DNA from: JAHDBG01 sp963922315
GTDB taxonomy: Bacteria; Pseudomonadota; Gammaproteobacteria; Chromatiales; Chromatiaceae
Direction: 5' to 3'
Length of the DNA: 57,099 bases
Assembly: GCA_963922315.1 (NCBI GenBank)
Contig: CAWUID010000007.1
Span: 1-57,099 of the forward strand
The stretch's first letter is position 1. Every line of letters begins with the position of its first letter. This document shows positions 17,196 through 26,991 of this stretch, one piece after another. A model generated the notes under the pieces. It ran no database searches, had not been told where the DNA came from, and worked only from the letters and a program-made list of their open reading frames with translations. A program made the translations under genes and the position numbers.

Positions 17196-19274
17196 TTATC
17201 CTTTGAAATGAATGGCATCTGCCAGAATCAGAGCAGCTTCATCCAGCATGATGCGTTGAATGCCCTCAGGGTCTTTGTCATCTGCAGGGTTGTCCTTGGG
17301 AGATGCCTGCAAATCTGTCAGTGCCGGGAGGCCACGATGAGCGCGTAGCTGGTTGCGGATCTGTAGCTGTTCAGCTTCGCGTTGTTTTTGTTCGGTACGA
17401 CGTTGTGTTGCCCGTAAAGAAATATCAGATGTTTCGGTCAGTTCAGCAAACAATTTTTCCTGCGCGGATAAAAAAACGAATCCCGGGTCATTAGCAATCC
17501 GTTGCCGGTGGCGTTGACGTAATTGATCCAGGGCGGGTAGGGTGGTTGCTGGCGGGGCTAATACAGGCCGCACCCGTGACCAGGGCAGGGCATGATCCAG
17601 AGCGCGCTCGCCTTGTTGGTCACGCTGATCTGATGTCGGAAAGATAATGTCTGGCGTTACCCCACGATGTTGGGTGCTGGAACCTTCAACCCGGAAGAAT
17701 TGGGCCATCGTCAGCCGTAACCGTCCGGCCTGATCCACATTTTTCAGATAACGTTGCAGATTGATCAGCGTTTGCACGGTGCCTTTGCCAAAAGTGGTTT
17801 CACCTAACACCAGACCACGACCATAATCCTGCATGGCACCGGCAAAAATTTCTGACGCAGACGCACTATGCCGGTCTACCAGTACGGCCAGTGGTCCGGC
17901 ATAGACCTGTGTCGGGTCAGTATCTTGTTCCAACTGGATTTTGCCGGCACTGTTTTTCACCTGCACGACCGGACCTTGACGAATAAATAACCCGGTCAAT
18001 CCGGTTGCTTCGGCTAATGAACCGCCGCCATTACCGCGTAAATCAACCACAATCCCGTCAACTTCAGCCGTTTTGAGTTCTTCAAGCAACTTCTGTACGT
18101 CGCGTGTGGTACTGCGAAAGTCAGATTGGCCCGCAGATTGTGCGGCAAAATCGCGATAAAAGGTCGGGATGTCAATCACCCCGATTTTTTTATCTGCGAA
18201 GGCCGGGCCTTGCAAAATCTGACTGCTTGCCGCTTTGTCTTCCAGCCGGATTTCATCACGTATCAGGATAACCTCACGCGGCTGGCCGCTGAGACCTTGC
18301 TTCGGCAGTACCTTCAGGCGCACGGTCGAGCCTTTCGCACCGCGAATCAGATCGACGACATCCTGCAGCCGCCAGCCGACCACGTCCTGCATGTCGCCCT
18401 GCCGTCCTTGCCCGACCCCCAGAATCCGGTCACCAGATTTCAGCGCGTTGCTTTTACTGGCAGGACCGCCCGGAACGACGCTGACGATTGTCGTATGCTC
18501 ATTATCATCGCGCAGCACGGCACCGATTCCCTGCAGAGACAGGCGCATGTCAATATCAAAGTTTTCTGACAGGCGCGGCGACATATAGCCGGTATGCGGT
18601 TCAATGCTCAGGGTAAATGCATTGATAAACTGTTCAAACACATCACCCGCATTCAGTTGTAATACCCGTCTCTGTATCGCAGCGTATCGTTTGCGCAGCT
18701 TTGTCTGTGCGTTCGCCGGTTCGTTTTCTTTTTCGGCCGCCAATTGTTCAGTCAGCAGGTCATTTTTGATCCGTTTGCGCCAGACTTCATCCAATGCCGC
18801 TGTGTCTGCTGGCCAGGCAGTGTCTTGCCGATCAAATTGAAAACGTTCCGGAAGATTGAAATTAAAGGTGTGGGTTGTTAGTAAATGTTCGGCATATTTG
18901 ACGCGTTCCTGCACCCGGGTGCGGTAACGTTTGAAAATCAGGTAGGCTGGCTGCAGCAGGCCATGTGCCAGGCTGTCATCCAGTCGATGCTGATACTGAC
19001 GAAAATCGTGTATGTCTGACTGGATAAAAAAATAACGATTGGGATCCAGAACATCTAAGTAGCGCTGCCAGACGAGCTGAGATAGTGCATCATTCAGCAC
19101 CGGGCGGGAATAATGATAGTCAGTCAGTACCTGAGCAATGGTCATTGCCGTACGACTATGTTGCTGATCAGGTTGCAGTGCCTCTGCGGGTACTAACTGC
19201 GGCTGTGCCCACGCTGTGCACAAGCTCAGCAGGCTGATCAGACTACAGGCTGTCCGGGTCATCATCCTGTGCAT
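17196..19274 (-). CDS. prc: Carboxy-terminal processing (tail-specific) protease Prc
   Basis: Periplasmic S41-family serine protease that trims or degrades envelope proteins. 692 residues: signal peptide to about residue 23 (cut near AWA-QP), N-terminal helical domain, PDZ at about 230-320 (GIGAVL...GDRILGVGQG), and the protease core. The core has RGNGGGSL, the nucleophile in SASASEIFAGAM and the general-base lysine in FGKGTVQT. A C-terminal coiled extension follows. Gaps are 15 bases from waaC and four to the next gene. Confidence 0.94.
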   Translation of the reverse strand: MHRMMTRTACSLISLLSLCTAWAQPQLVPAEALQPDQQHSRTAMTIAQVLTDYHYSRPVLNDALSQLVWQRYLDVLDPNRYFFIQSDIHDFRQYQHRLDDSLAHGLLQPAYLIFKRYRTRVQERVKYAEHLLTTHTFNFNLPERFQFDRQDTAWPADTAALDEVWRKRIKNDLLTEQLAAEKENEPANAQTKLRKRYAAIQRRVLQLNAGDVFEQFINAFTLSIEPHTGYMSPRLSENFDIDMRLSLQGIGAVLRDDNEHTTIVSVVPGGPASKSNALKSGDRILGVGQGRQGDMQDVVGWRLQDVVDLIRGAKGSTVRLKVLPKQGLSGQPREVILIRDEIRLEDKAASSQILQGPAFADKKIGVIDIPTFYRDFAAQSAGQSDFRSTTRDVQKLLEELKTAEVDGIVVDLRGNGGGSLAEATGLTGLFIRQGPVVQVKNSAGKIQLEQDTDPTQVYAGPLAVLVDRHSASASEIFAGAMQDYGRGLVLGETTFGKGTVQTLINLQRYLKNVDQAGRLRLTMAQFFRVEGSSTQHRGVTPDIIFPTSDQRDQQGERALDHALPWSRVRPVLAPPATTLPALDQLRQRHRQRIANDPGFVFLSAQEKLFAELTETSDISLRATQRRTEQKQREAEQLQIRNQLRAHRGLPALTDLQASPKDNPADDKDPEGIQRIMLDEAALILADAIHFKG

Positions 19275-19289
19275 GATACTGTTCCTGTG

Positions 19290-20297
19290 TTATGCCGCGC
19301 TCGACGCGATGTTATGTTGTAATTGTTGCCATACCCGCGCTGGCGTGAGTTCTGCGAAGCAGGCTGGTTGCACTGTTGCAGGCCCGGTGTAATCACAGGT
19401 ACGGCGCAGGCAGGGGGCACAGGCAAAGTCCGAGTGCAGATTATGCTGGTAAGGTCCGATGGCACCACTCAGGCTGACCTGAGTCGGGCCATACAGGGTG
19501 ACTGCCGGAATATGCAGCGCGGCTGCCAGATGTGCCAGACCGGAATCCAGTCCCACGACAGCACGACAGGCAGCAATCTGCTGATATAGTGCGTCTAGAC
19601 CCAGCACAGGCAGAATCTGACCCCTGCCTGCCTGTTGTACGATCTGGTGCGCCCGCGCCTGTTCTTCCAGCGTATGGCCGGGTAATGAGACTTGTGCATC
19701 AGACCCGATTAAGCGGATGAGTTCTACCCAATATGCCGTTGGCCATAATTTATTCGACCAGCTCGCGCCATGCAGCAACAGGATATGATCCGATGCGACA
19801 GCTGCTTTGCGCGCGGCAAGACCATAATCCGGCGATGTATCCGGAATCGGATAACCCAGTGCTTGTGCGAATAAACTGCGGATACGCCGGATTGCGTGCC
19901 AGTCCCGCGACACCGCATAGCGTGCCTGATAACTGCGGCTGGCGAGTGGTTCGCGTATCGACTGTTGATCATAACCGGCTGTCGGGCCATTGACCAGCCG
20001 CGCCACCAGCGCGCTTTTGATCAGGCCCTGAGCATCAATGATCAGATCATAGGTCAGATCACGTAAGGTCAGTGCTGAACGGATGATTTTTGCGAATTGC
20101 TTGTGTTTGCGCCACTGGCGCAATGGCAAGGCGTGGGTTTGTGCCACTGCCGGGTGCCAGATCGGTACTTCGCGAAAGCTGTGATCGACTATCCAGTCAA
20201 AACGAGCCTGTGGCAGAGCGGCAGCGGCATCGGTCAGTGCCGGAAAGGTATGGATCAAGTCGCCCAGAGAAGATAATTTAACAATCAGGATGCGCAT
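19290..20297 (-). CDS. waaC: Lipopolysaccharide heptosyltransferase I WaaC
   Basis: GT-B glycosyltransferase (family 9) adding the first heptose to Kdo2-lipid A at the inner membrane. The N-terminus MRILIVKLSSLGDLIHTFPA carries the catalytic Asp13. Later blocks are LLLHGASWSNKLWP and GLDSGLAHLAAAL...TLYGPT, the donor-binding region. 335 residues, near the usual 320. It starts seven bases after tsaC. It indicates a heptose-containing LPS core. Confidence 0.92.
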   Translation of the reverse strand: MRILIVKLSSLGDLIHTFPALTDAAAALPQARFDWIVDHSFREVPIWHPAVAQTHALPLRQWRKHKQFAKIIRSALTLRDLTYDLIIDAQGLIKSALVARLVNGPTAGYDQQSIREPLASRSYQARYAVSRDWHAIRRIRSLFAQALGYPIPDTSPDYGLAARKAAVASDHILLLHGASWSNKLWPTAYWVELIRLIGSDAQVSLPGHTLEEQARAHQIVQQAGRGQILPVLGLDALYQQIAACRAVVGLDSGLAHLAAALHIPAVTLYGPTQVSLSGAIGPYQHNLHSDFACAPCLRRTCDYTGPATVQPACFAELTPARVWQQLQHNIASSAA

Positions 20298-20304
20298 CAG
20301 GTTC

Positions 20305-20847
20305 TCAACGAATTTGTTTGCCTGTCAGCGCATCGCGGATGCTTGTCGGCTGAGCCAGGCCACCCAGAGTACCATGCAGAATATGATCCACCCCGGAACA
20401 ACGTTTGCGTACCTGCAGTGCCGAACGTGCTGCTGGCAGGCCACTGCGGTTGGCACTGGTCGAAATCAGCGCATGGCCGACAGCTTCACACAAAGCGGCC
20501 GCCAGTGGATGGGCGGTGACCCGGCAGGCAATTTTATGATGCCTGCCTTGCAGCCAGCCCGGCAGTCCCGATCGGGCCGGTAATAACCAAGTGTGTGGCC
20601 CAGGCCAACTGGCGGATACTTGTTCAGTCCAGACGCCCTGCCAGTCAACCAGCGGCAACAACTGTGTGATATGGCTGGCGATCAGGATAAACCCTTTACT
20701 GATATCACGTTGTTTGATCTGTAATAACCGTTCTACCGCAGTAGCTTGCCATGGATCGCAGCCCAGACCATACACTGCTTCCGTTGGATAGCTGATGACA
20801 CCGCCTGCCCGGATACAGGCGCGTGCCTGACAGAGTCTGAATAACAT
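20305..20847 (-). CDS. tsaC: Threonylcarbamoyl-AMP synthase TsaC
   Basis: YrdC-fold enzyme making threonylcarbamoyl-AMP from threonine, bicarbonate and ATP for t6A37 in tRNA. At 180 residues it is the short TsaC form. YPTEAVYGLGCDP, IKQRDISKGFILIA and ALISTSANRSG are the family signatures. It heads the minus-strand run tsaC-waaC-prc. A YciO paralogue lies at 48.1-48.8 kb. The t6A product is the substrate for MtaB, encoded at 54.2 kb. Confidence 0.92.
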   Translation of the reverse strand: MLFRLCQARACIRAGGVISYPTEAVYGLGCDPWQATAVERLLQIKQRDISKGFILIASHITQLLPLVDWQGVWTEQVSASWPGPHTWLLPARSGLPGWLQGRHHKIACRVTAHPLAAALCEAVGHALISTSANRSGLPAARSALQVRKRCSGVDHILHGTLGGLAQPTSIRDALTGKQIR

Positions 20848-20879
20848 ATGACATCAAAAAGTCGTAGGGAAGTATATCG

Positions 20880-21196
20880 ATGAAAGGCTGGCTGTTGTTG
20901 TTTTCTGCTGGTTTGTTTGAAATAGGTTTTGTGTATTTTCTGAAACTCAGTGATGGACTGTCAAGAATTAAACCAACACTCGCTCTGTTAACATTTGCTT
21001 TTTTGAGCTTTTATTGTTTATCCAAATCAATTAATTTTATTCCGGTGAGCATTGCTTACACTGTATGGACCAGTATTGGCATTATCGGATCTGTATTGAT
21101 CGGAATATTGATATTTAATGAGACATTTTTTTCACTAAAGTCGCTTTAATTTTTGTTATCGCGGTTACAGTTATTTTACTTATATTTCTGAGTTAA
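20880..21196 (+). pseudogene. SMR family efflux transporter with poly-T frameshift
   Basis: Small multidrug-resistance transporter with the essential Glu14 (SAGLFEIGF), helices 2 and 3, and the AYTVWTSIG signature of the Gdx/SugE branch. The frame stops at 21149 after NETFFSLKSL. One extra T in the seven-T run at 21126-21132 would restore FFTKVALIFVIAVTVILLIF, a proper fourth helix, ending at 21196. Either a true inactivating or slippage-prone frameshift, or a sequencing error. AT-rich compared with tsaC, so probably transferred along with the following nuclease gene. Confidence 0.75.
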
Positions 21197-21270
21197 GTTT
21201 GATAAACAGAACCCGTTTTCTCTGGAATTTATCCTGGAGATACACCTCTATTTATAGTATAGCCAACGGA

Positions 21271-22131
21271 TTATTTCAGTTCTTTTATCTCTTTTAAACT
21301 CAAATCTGTGATGCTGGAAATAGTTTGCATATCGAGCGAGCCAGTAGCAAGCAAATGACTTGCTATCTCAATATTTCGTTCTTTTCTGCCTTTTTCTACG
21401 CCAATAGTATAAGAAGATTCGAACATGCTGGCCTGGTAGTGCAGGTCGTTCTGGTATCTTACATAAGCGAGTTGGTCTTGCTCGGGTAATTTTAAAATAT
21501 CCAGTTCCTGCTTTGCTTTTTTTAAACCTTGTGCCTTGAAATTCTCTTTTATTTCTTCATTTTTCAGAAAGTATATCCATTCGTCCAGTGTGTCTGTAGC
21601 AATATCATCAAAATTATTCACTTTTATGAGATAATATTCTGGAAATATTTCATGTGCTTTATAAGTCCCGTAAAGTCTTTCCTGATCCTCTGATAATTTT
21701 AATACGTCCTGGTGGTGTAAGCCTTGAAAAGTTGTTATGCCATGATAAACATAATCTTCGCCCTGACCCAGGTCAAAATAAAGAATATTAACTGAAATGA
21801 CTTTAACAATTTCTGAGTAAGGGTTGCCTTCATGAAGGTGTTCGGTAATTACGTTTGATGCCCCGAACAGAATTCTTTGTAAATAATCAAATTCACGTTC
21901 ATGTTGTACTTCAATGATAATAATTTCGCCGTTCTGATTTTTAACCTTCAGATCAACCCGGTTAAATTTATCTTTCTTATTTTGTTTGTTGCTTTCGCTT
22001 TCAAGAATCTGAATGATTCGGATATTGTCTTTAAGCAATTCACTGAGAAAGCCCTCCAGAATTTCAAAGTTCGCTTTACTTCTGAGTAATTTTTTCATTG
22101 CCCAGTCAAAACTGATCAGCTTTCGTGGCAT
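21271..22131 (-). CDS. Rpn/PDDEXK_2 family nuclease, copy 1
   Basis: 286-residue protein of the Rpn recombination-promoting nuclease/PD-(D/E)XK transposase-like family. The N-terminal FDWAMKKLLRSKANFEILEGFL is the family hallmark. The catalytic core is VDLKVKNQ...IIIIEVQ, where Asp and the ExQ variant of ExK would bind metal. A lysine/glutamate-rich C-terminus (GVEKGRKERNIEIASHLL) ends in a short helical module. A close paralogue lies at 55567-56457. AT-rich relative to its neighbours. Rpn proteins are DNA nucleases linked to recombination and phage defence; which role applies here is unknown. Confidence 0.88.
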   Translation of the reverse strand: MPRKLISFDWAMKKLLRSKANFEILEGFLSELLKDNIRIIQILESESNKQNKKDKFNRVDLKVKNQNGEIIIIEVQHEREFDYLQRILFGASNVITEHLHEGNPYSEIVKVISVNILYFDLGQGEDYVYHGITTFQGLHHQDVLKLSEDQERLYGTYKAHEIFPEYYLIKVNNFDDIATDTLDEWIYFLKNEEIKENFKAQGLKKAKQELDILKLPEQDQLAYVRYQNDLHYQASMFESSYTIGVEKGRKERNIEIASHLLATGSLDMQTISSITDLSLKEIKELK

Positions 22132-22200
22132 TGTCTGTTTTCCTGTATAGTGCAGAGGTACGTTGCTGCTCAGTATTTTTTCATTACGTCTTTTATATCT

Positions 22201-22659
22201 TCATTCCAGGTTGAGCACAAACTGCCACTGTTCTGGTGTAAATGGCATCACGGACAGCCGATTGCCTTTACGCACCAGCGGCAGACCCTGTAATTCATTG
22301 TCCGCATAGGGCTTCAGTTCACGCAGTGTAATGGTACGTGTCAGAGTGCGTTCATGTTGCACATCCACCATATACCAGCGTGGGTTTGCCGGGTCACTTT
22401 TGGGATCATAATATTTTGCATCCGGGTCAAATGCCGTGTGATCAACATAACCAGCACGTGTGATCTGCATGATGCCGACTATGCCAGGTTCAGCACAGTT
22501 GGAATGGTAAAAAAAGGCTCGATCACCGACTTGCATCTGATCACGCAGCATGTTGCGTGCCTGGTAGTTACGCACGCCTTCCCAACAGGTGTTCTGGTCT
22601 GCGACCAGATCATTCATGCTATATACCGCCGGTTCGCATTTCATTAACCAGTAGGCCAT
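22201..22659 (-). CDS. EVE domain protein
   Basis: 152 residues forming a single EVE domain (PUA-like fold; relatives include thymocyte nuclear protein 1). The start MAYWLMKCEPAVYSMNDL, WEGVRNYQARNMLRDQMQVGD and FYHSNC are typical. The family binds modified bases in DNA or RNA; the bacterial function is not settled. It stands downstream of the AT-rich Rpn gene on the same strand. Confidence 0.92.
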   Translation of the reverse strand: MAYWLMKCEPAVYSMNDLVADQNTCWEGVRNYQARNMLRDQMQVGDRAFFYHSNCAEPGIVGIMQITRAGYVDHTAFDPDAKYYDPKSDPANPRWYMVDVQHERTLTRTITLRELKPYADNELQGLPLVRKGNRLSVMPFTPEQWQFVLNLE

Positions 22660-22730
22660 TAGTATTGCCTTATGTGTTATCTGGCACGAGCCGGAACGGC
22701 TCGTGCATGAAGGTCAGAGATGTTTCCGGT

Positions 22731-24173
22731 TTAGTGTGAACCACCATCCAGTGACCAGGGTGATTTAGGCGCTGAGCCGACATTGATAATGCCGATCTGA
22801 TTGCCCATCCTGGTTTGTACGGCGGGTGATAACATCCCTTTGGAGAATAACAGAATGTTTAATGAGCCCCCGAAGAAAAAGTTACCGAATTTGGTTTTTC
22901 CTTTCTGAACCTTACCGCCAACCTGGAAACAATTCACCTGATCAGTGTCTTTGCTGTCACAAGTATTCAGCACTACTGAGCCAACTGAATTCAGCCCGAC
23001 CGGAATTGAGGCAACATAGCCGGTCAGTGTTTCAGGCCATTTTCCGGGCAGATTTTTATAGTTCACTTCGGTGACGATCACACCACGCTGGAACGCCTGG
23101 AACTGACTGAAATCTGTACCCGCCCGGCCAACGTTACCATCAGTTGGTACCCAGTTCGGAAAGTCGGGATAACCAAACACACTGGGTGTCCCGGCAGTCC
23201 CGGTTTTGACGATTTCAGCATGAATGACTTTTCCGTCCACCGGTGCGTGGAAATGATGATAGGTGTTCGGCATCAGGACGCAGGACAGGCCATGGCCGCC
23301 AACAAACTTCTGTTTCAGGTCATCAGGTAAGCTGCCGAGCATATCATGCACTGATATCGGGATGCGCTTAACATCCAGTACGGTGTTTAATTGTAGTGGA
23401 TTATCCACAAACTGACGTTGATAGGCACCGGAATATTCCAGCACCTGTACCAGTGGATTCATGATGCAATCGGTAGGTGATACAATCGTATACTCACGTT
23501 CCGGCATGGTGACCGGACGACTGGGGTAGTTACCCTGCTCATCTGTTTTGAGATTACGGGCAAAAAACTCATTCCAGCTTTTATATTGTTTGGGTTTGGT
23601 TTTTACGTAATCCTTAATTTCTATCCGTGGATCCTGAATCCATTCCGATACGACCTTAGCGGATTCCGGGCTGTCCATATGTTTCCGGTATTCAGCATTC
23701 CACTGATTCAGAAACTCCGGTCCGATTGCCAGGGTCGATCTGGGCGCTGACGGGTTGCGGCCCTGTACAAAGTCAACACCCGCCTGATTTTTGTAATAGA
23801 CCCAGGCAAAATACAGAATCGGATCTAATGCATTATCTGAAGTGCCTTCAATCTGGGGTGGCTCAACACACCATTTTCTGAAGAGTTTGTTCATCTTCAG
23901 GTACAGACCTTTCCCACTGCCCGCACTTTTCCATGGGTTGGTACTGGAACCGCTATAGGTATAACTTTCTGGCAGGTCGACCAGCCCGGCGTATACCTGG
24001 TCAAAGGCATCACGCACAACCTGGTCTGTTGTGTAGTGTTGTTCCAGGTAGGCCAGGGAGCCGGCACAAGGTGATTCATCAGCCAGTGCCTGTCCTGAGA
24101 TGCTCAGTACTGGTAGTGTGATTGCGCTACATAATGTTGCGGCGCGTAAAGTTAATTTTTTTATATGTAACAT
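22731..24173 (-). CDS. Exported phosphatidylserine decarboxylase-like protein
   Basis: 480 residues with a clear signal peptide (cut near ALA-DE, about residue 31), so the protein leaves the cytoplasm. The C-terminal half matches phosphatidylserine decarboxylase: SPTDCIMNP, HHFHAPVDGKVI, and near the end FFFGGSLNILLF. The GGS serine (about residue 436) would be the autocleavage site that creates the pyruvoyl group. The N-terminal ~200 residues have no fold I recognise. Ordinary Psd is a cytoplasmic-face membrane enzyme, so substrate and site differ here, perhaps modifying lipids outside. AGGGAAA lies before the ATG. Confidence 0.8.
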   Translation of the reverse strand: MLHIKKLTLRAATLCSAITLPVLSISGQALADESPCAGSLAYLEQHYTTDQVVRDAFDQVYAGLVDLPESYTYSGSSTNPWKSAGSGKGLYLKMNKLFRKWCVEPPQIEGTSDNALDPILYFAWVYYKNQAGVDFVQGRNPSAPRSTLAIGPEFLNQWNAEYRKHMDSPESAKVVSEWIQDPRIEIKDYVKTKPKQYKSWNEFFARNLKTDEQGNYPSRPVTMPEREYTIVSPTDCIMNPLVQVLEYSGAYQRQFVDNPLQLNTVLDVKRIPISVHDMLGSLPDDLKQKFVGGHGLSCVLMPNTYHHFHAPVDGKVIHAEIVKTGTAGTPSVFGYPDFPNWVPTDGNVGRAGTDFSQFQAFQRGVIVTEVNYKNLPGKWPETLTGYVASIPVGLNSVGSVVLNTCDSKDTDQVNCFQVGGKVQKGKTKFGNFFFGGSLNILLFSKGMLSPAVQTRMGNQIGIINVGSAPKSPWSLDGGSH

Positions 24174-24230
24174 AGGTTTCCCTGTTATTGTTTCAATATA
24201 GGGTACAGATTTTTTTGTATACCCGCATAA

Positions 24231-24259
24231 ATACGCAACACTTCAAGCATGTTGCGTAT
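24231..24259. other. Stem-loop between pepN and the psd-like gene
   Basis: Perfect 10-base inverted repeat ATACGCAACA / TGTTGCGTAT with a nine-base loop. A second short hairpin (CACACTG/CAGTGTG) lies at about 24297-24313. Both follow the pepN stop in its transcription direction. Neither is followed by a strong T tract on that strand, so they may be attenuators or RNA ends rather than classic terminators. Confidence 0.45.
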
Positions 24260-24326
24260 GACACGTCAGGAGTGTGTTTTCCTGAGGTATTAGTGGCACA
24301 CTGACACAGTGTGAGTCGTGTATTGC

Positions 24327-26966
24327 TTAATGGTTGGCGGTTGATGGCAATGCCTTAGACGCAACTTCGTACACATCATTCGATAAGTCGCTGGCCAGCA
24401 GGTCACGCAATACGGCCTGCATCTGTGCCTGACGGGTGGCATCATACCGTTGCCAGCGTGCCAGGCCACGTAATAAGCGAGCGGCAATCTGTGCGTTGAA
24501 CGCATCCAGAGCCTGCACCTGGTCGCGTAAAAAGCGATAGCCGCTACCGTCTGCTGCGTGAAAATGTAGCGGATTGCGGGCACTGAAGGCACCGATCAGG
24601 GCGCGGACTTTGTTCGGGTTGTGCAGGCTGAAGGCCGGGTGCTGCATCAATTGCTGCACCTGCTGTAAGGTATCAGCGCGGCAGGATGTAGCTTGCACGC
24701 TGAACCATTTGTCCATCACCAGCGGATCAGATTGCCAGCGGGTGGCAAAATCATCCAGCACCGCCTGACGTTCCGGGCGATCGCTGTCTGCCAGCAGGGT
24801 CAGGGCTGCCATCACGTCAGTCATGTTGTGTTGTGCCTGATACTGCGCCAGCACTCGTGCCCATTGTGTTGGTGTGTTCAGGCTCGCCAGATAATACAGG
24901 ATCTGATTTTTCAGGCAACGGCGTCCCATGGCTGCTGGTGTATTCTGGTACGGGCCGGTCTCTGCCAGTTGGGTATAACGTGCTTCGAATTCGGTCTGCA
25001 ACGCAGTTGCCAGCCGCATGCGCAATTGTTCCCGGACATGATGAATGCCATCGACATCCACGACCGGCATGTGCTCTCCAATATCATCCAGACCAGGTAG
25101 TCTGAGAATTTCTACAATCAGAGCATGTTCCGCGTCTTCAGATTGTAGTGCTGTACCCAGTGCATGCAACAGTCCGTCCGGCAGTTGCCAGGGCTGGTCT
25201 GCGCGATACGCTGCGACGCCCTGTCGGATCGTATCGGTCAGCAGGCTGTGGGCGGCATCCCAGCGATTAAAGCCATCGCTGTCGTGTGCCATCAGGTGTA
25301 TCTGTTGTTCAGGTGTGTAGGGATAGTGCAGTCTGACTGGTGCACTGAAGTTGCGTAACAAGGATGGGACCGGGTGTTCCGGTATCGCATCAAAAGTAAA
25401 AGTCTGTTCGCGTTTGCTCAGTTCCAGTAATAGTGTGCCATTGGTCGCACCAGCGAGAGGCAAATCCTGTCCTTGCGAGTCGAGCAATCCGATGGCGAGT
25501 GGTATCAGGAAGGGTGGTTTGTCCTGCTGGCCTGGAGTGTCCGGTACCTGCTGGCAGCAGGTCAGGGTATAGCGTTGTTGTGCAGCATCATATTGGTCTG
25601 CGACCTGGACTTCTGGTGTGCCCGCATAATCGTACCAATGTCTGAACTGGCTGAAGTCGCGTCCGGAGATGTCCGCCATGCATGCCATGAAGTCTTCAAT
25701 TGTGACGGCCTGACCATCGTGTCGGGCAAAATACAGATCGGTGGCGCGCCGATAGTTTTCGCGTCCGAGCAGGTTGGCCTGCATGCGTACCACTTCGGCG
25801 CCTTTTTCGTATACGGTAGCAGTATAAAAATTGCGGATTTCGATGTACGCATCTGGTCGTACCGGATGAGCCATCGGGCTGGCATCTTCGGTGAACTGAT
25901 GGCTGCGTAATAAACGCACATCATCAATTCGTTTCACACTGTGCTGGCCCTGATCCGCAGAAAAGGTCTGGTCGCGATAGACGGTCAGGCCTTCTTTCAG
26001 CGATAGTTGAAACCAGTCGCGGCAGGTAATCCGGTTGCCAGTCCAGTTGTGAAAATATTCGTGGGCTATCACGCTCGTGATGTCCTGATAATCCTGATCA
26101 GTGGCAGTTTCAGGACGCGCCAGGACAAATTTTGCGTTGAAGATATTCAGCCCTTTGTTTTCCATTGCCCCCATATTGAAATCATTGACTGCGACCACAT
26201 TGTACTGGCTCAGATCATATTCACGTCCGTACTGTTGCTCATCCCAGCACATCGCCTGTTGCAGGGAATGTAGTGCATGGTCACATTTCGTAATATTTTC
26301 TGGTTCAACATAGATGCGCAGTGTTACTGGTTTGCCGGATGGAGTGGTATGCTGTCCTTCAATGTAGCGCAGATCGCCGGCCACCAGGGCGAACAGGTAG
26401 CAGGGTTTGGGTAGTGGATCCTGCCAGACGACATAATGCCGTTCTGCGCTCAGTTCGCCTTGTTCGATCAGGTTACCGTTGGATAAAAGTACCGGGTAAC
26501 GGGCCTTATCTGCTTCAATCCGTACCCGGAAGCAGGCCATGACATCGGGCCGGTCGATATACCAGGTAATCCGTCGGAAGCCTTCCGCTTCACACTGGGT
26601 GCAGTAGAGAGGGCCGGAGCGATACAAGCCTTCCAGTGCCCGGTTCGTCTCAGGCGCAATCTGTACTTCGCTGGTGAGGATAAAGGCTTTCCGGGGCGGG
26701 TTTGTTATCGTCAGCAGGTTATCGGCCAGATGCCAGTCATCGGTGGTTAACCGCTTGCCATTGAGTGCGAACCAGACAGGCTGCAGGTCTTCACCGTTCA
26801 GGCAGAGCGGACCTGCGGCTGCCTGCGGGTTCGGTCGGATATGGAGTTGTGACTGCACGCGTGTGCCATGTTTGTGCAGTTGGAAGGTCAGCTCAACCTG
26901 ATCTATCAGGTAGGCAGGTGGCTGGTAATCAGCCAGGTAGGTTGTGGTCGGGTTATTTAGTGACAT
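24327..26966 (-). CDS. pepN: Aminopeptidase N (M1 family) PepN
   Basis: Zinc metallopeptidase removing N-terminal residues during cytoplasmic peptide turnover. It has the exopeptidase motif GAMEN at about residue 265 and zinc ligands HEYFHNW at about 300 with the downstream Glu in SLKEGLT. The C-terminal helical domain is of E. coli PepN type. At 879 residues it matches the family (870). The start is divergent from grxC, with a palindromic repeat between. Confidence 0.96.
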   Translation of the reverse strand: MSLNNPTTTYLADYQPPAYLIDQVELTFQLHKHGTRVQSQLHIRPNPQAAAGPLCLNGEDLQPVWFALNGKRLTTDDWHLADNLLTITNPPRKAFILTSEVQIAPETNRALEGLYRSGPLYCTQCEAEGFRRITWYIDRPDVMACFRVRIEADKARYPVLLSNGNLIEQGELSAERHYVVWQDPLPKPCYLFALVAGDLRYIEGQHTTPSGKPVTLRIYVEPENITKCDHALHSLQQAMCWDEQQYGREYDLSQYNVVAVNDFNMGAMENKGLNIFNAKFVLARPETATDQDYQDITSVIAHEYFHNWTGNRITCRDWFQLSLKEGLTVYRDQTFSADQGQHSVKRIDDVRLLRSHQFTEDASPMAHPVRPDAYIEIRNFYTATVYEKGAEVVRMQANLLGRENYRRATDLYFARHDGQAVTIEDFMACMADISGRDFSQFRHWYDYAGTPEVQVADQYDAAQQRYTLTCCQQVPDTPGQQDKPPFLIPLAIGLLDSQGQDLPLAGATNGTLLLELSKREQTFTFDAIPEHPVPSLLRNFSAPVRLHYPYTPEQQIHLMAHDSDGFNRWDAAHSLLTDTIRQGVAAYRADQPWQLPDGLLHALGTALQSEDAEHALIVEILRLPGLDDIGEHMPVVDVDGIHHVREQLRMRLATALQTEFEARYTQLAETGPYQNTPAAMGRRCLKNQILYYLASLNTPTQWARVLAQYQAQHNMTDVMAALTLLADSDRPERQAVLDDFATRWQSDPLVMDKWFSVQATSCRADTLQQVQQLMQHPAFSLHNPNKVRALIGAFSARNPLHFHAADGSGYRFLRDQVQALDAFNAQIAARLLRGLARWQRYDATRQAQMQAVLRDLLASDLSNDVYEVASKALPSTANH

Positions 26967-26991
26967 GATCTATAATAGAGAGTTTTGCTGC

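Noticed and set aside
18126..18569. 147-codon plus-strand frame inside prc
   Set aside because: Antisense to the protease core; no recognisable protein.
24231..24259. Rho-independent terminator after pepN
   Set aside because: The stem is good but no T tract follows on the minus strand; kept as a stem-loop only.
25473..25910. 145-codon plus-strand frame inside pepN
   Set aside because: Antisense shadow of a strongly conserved gene; no start signal or motif.
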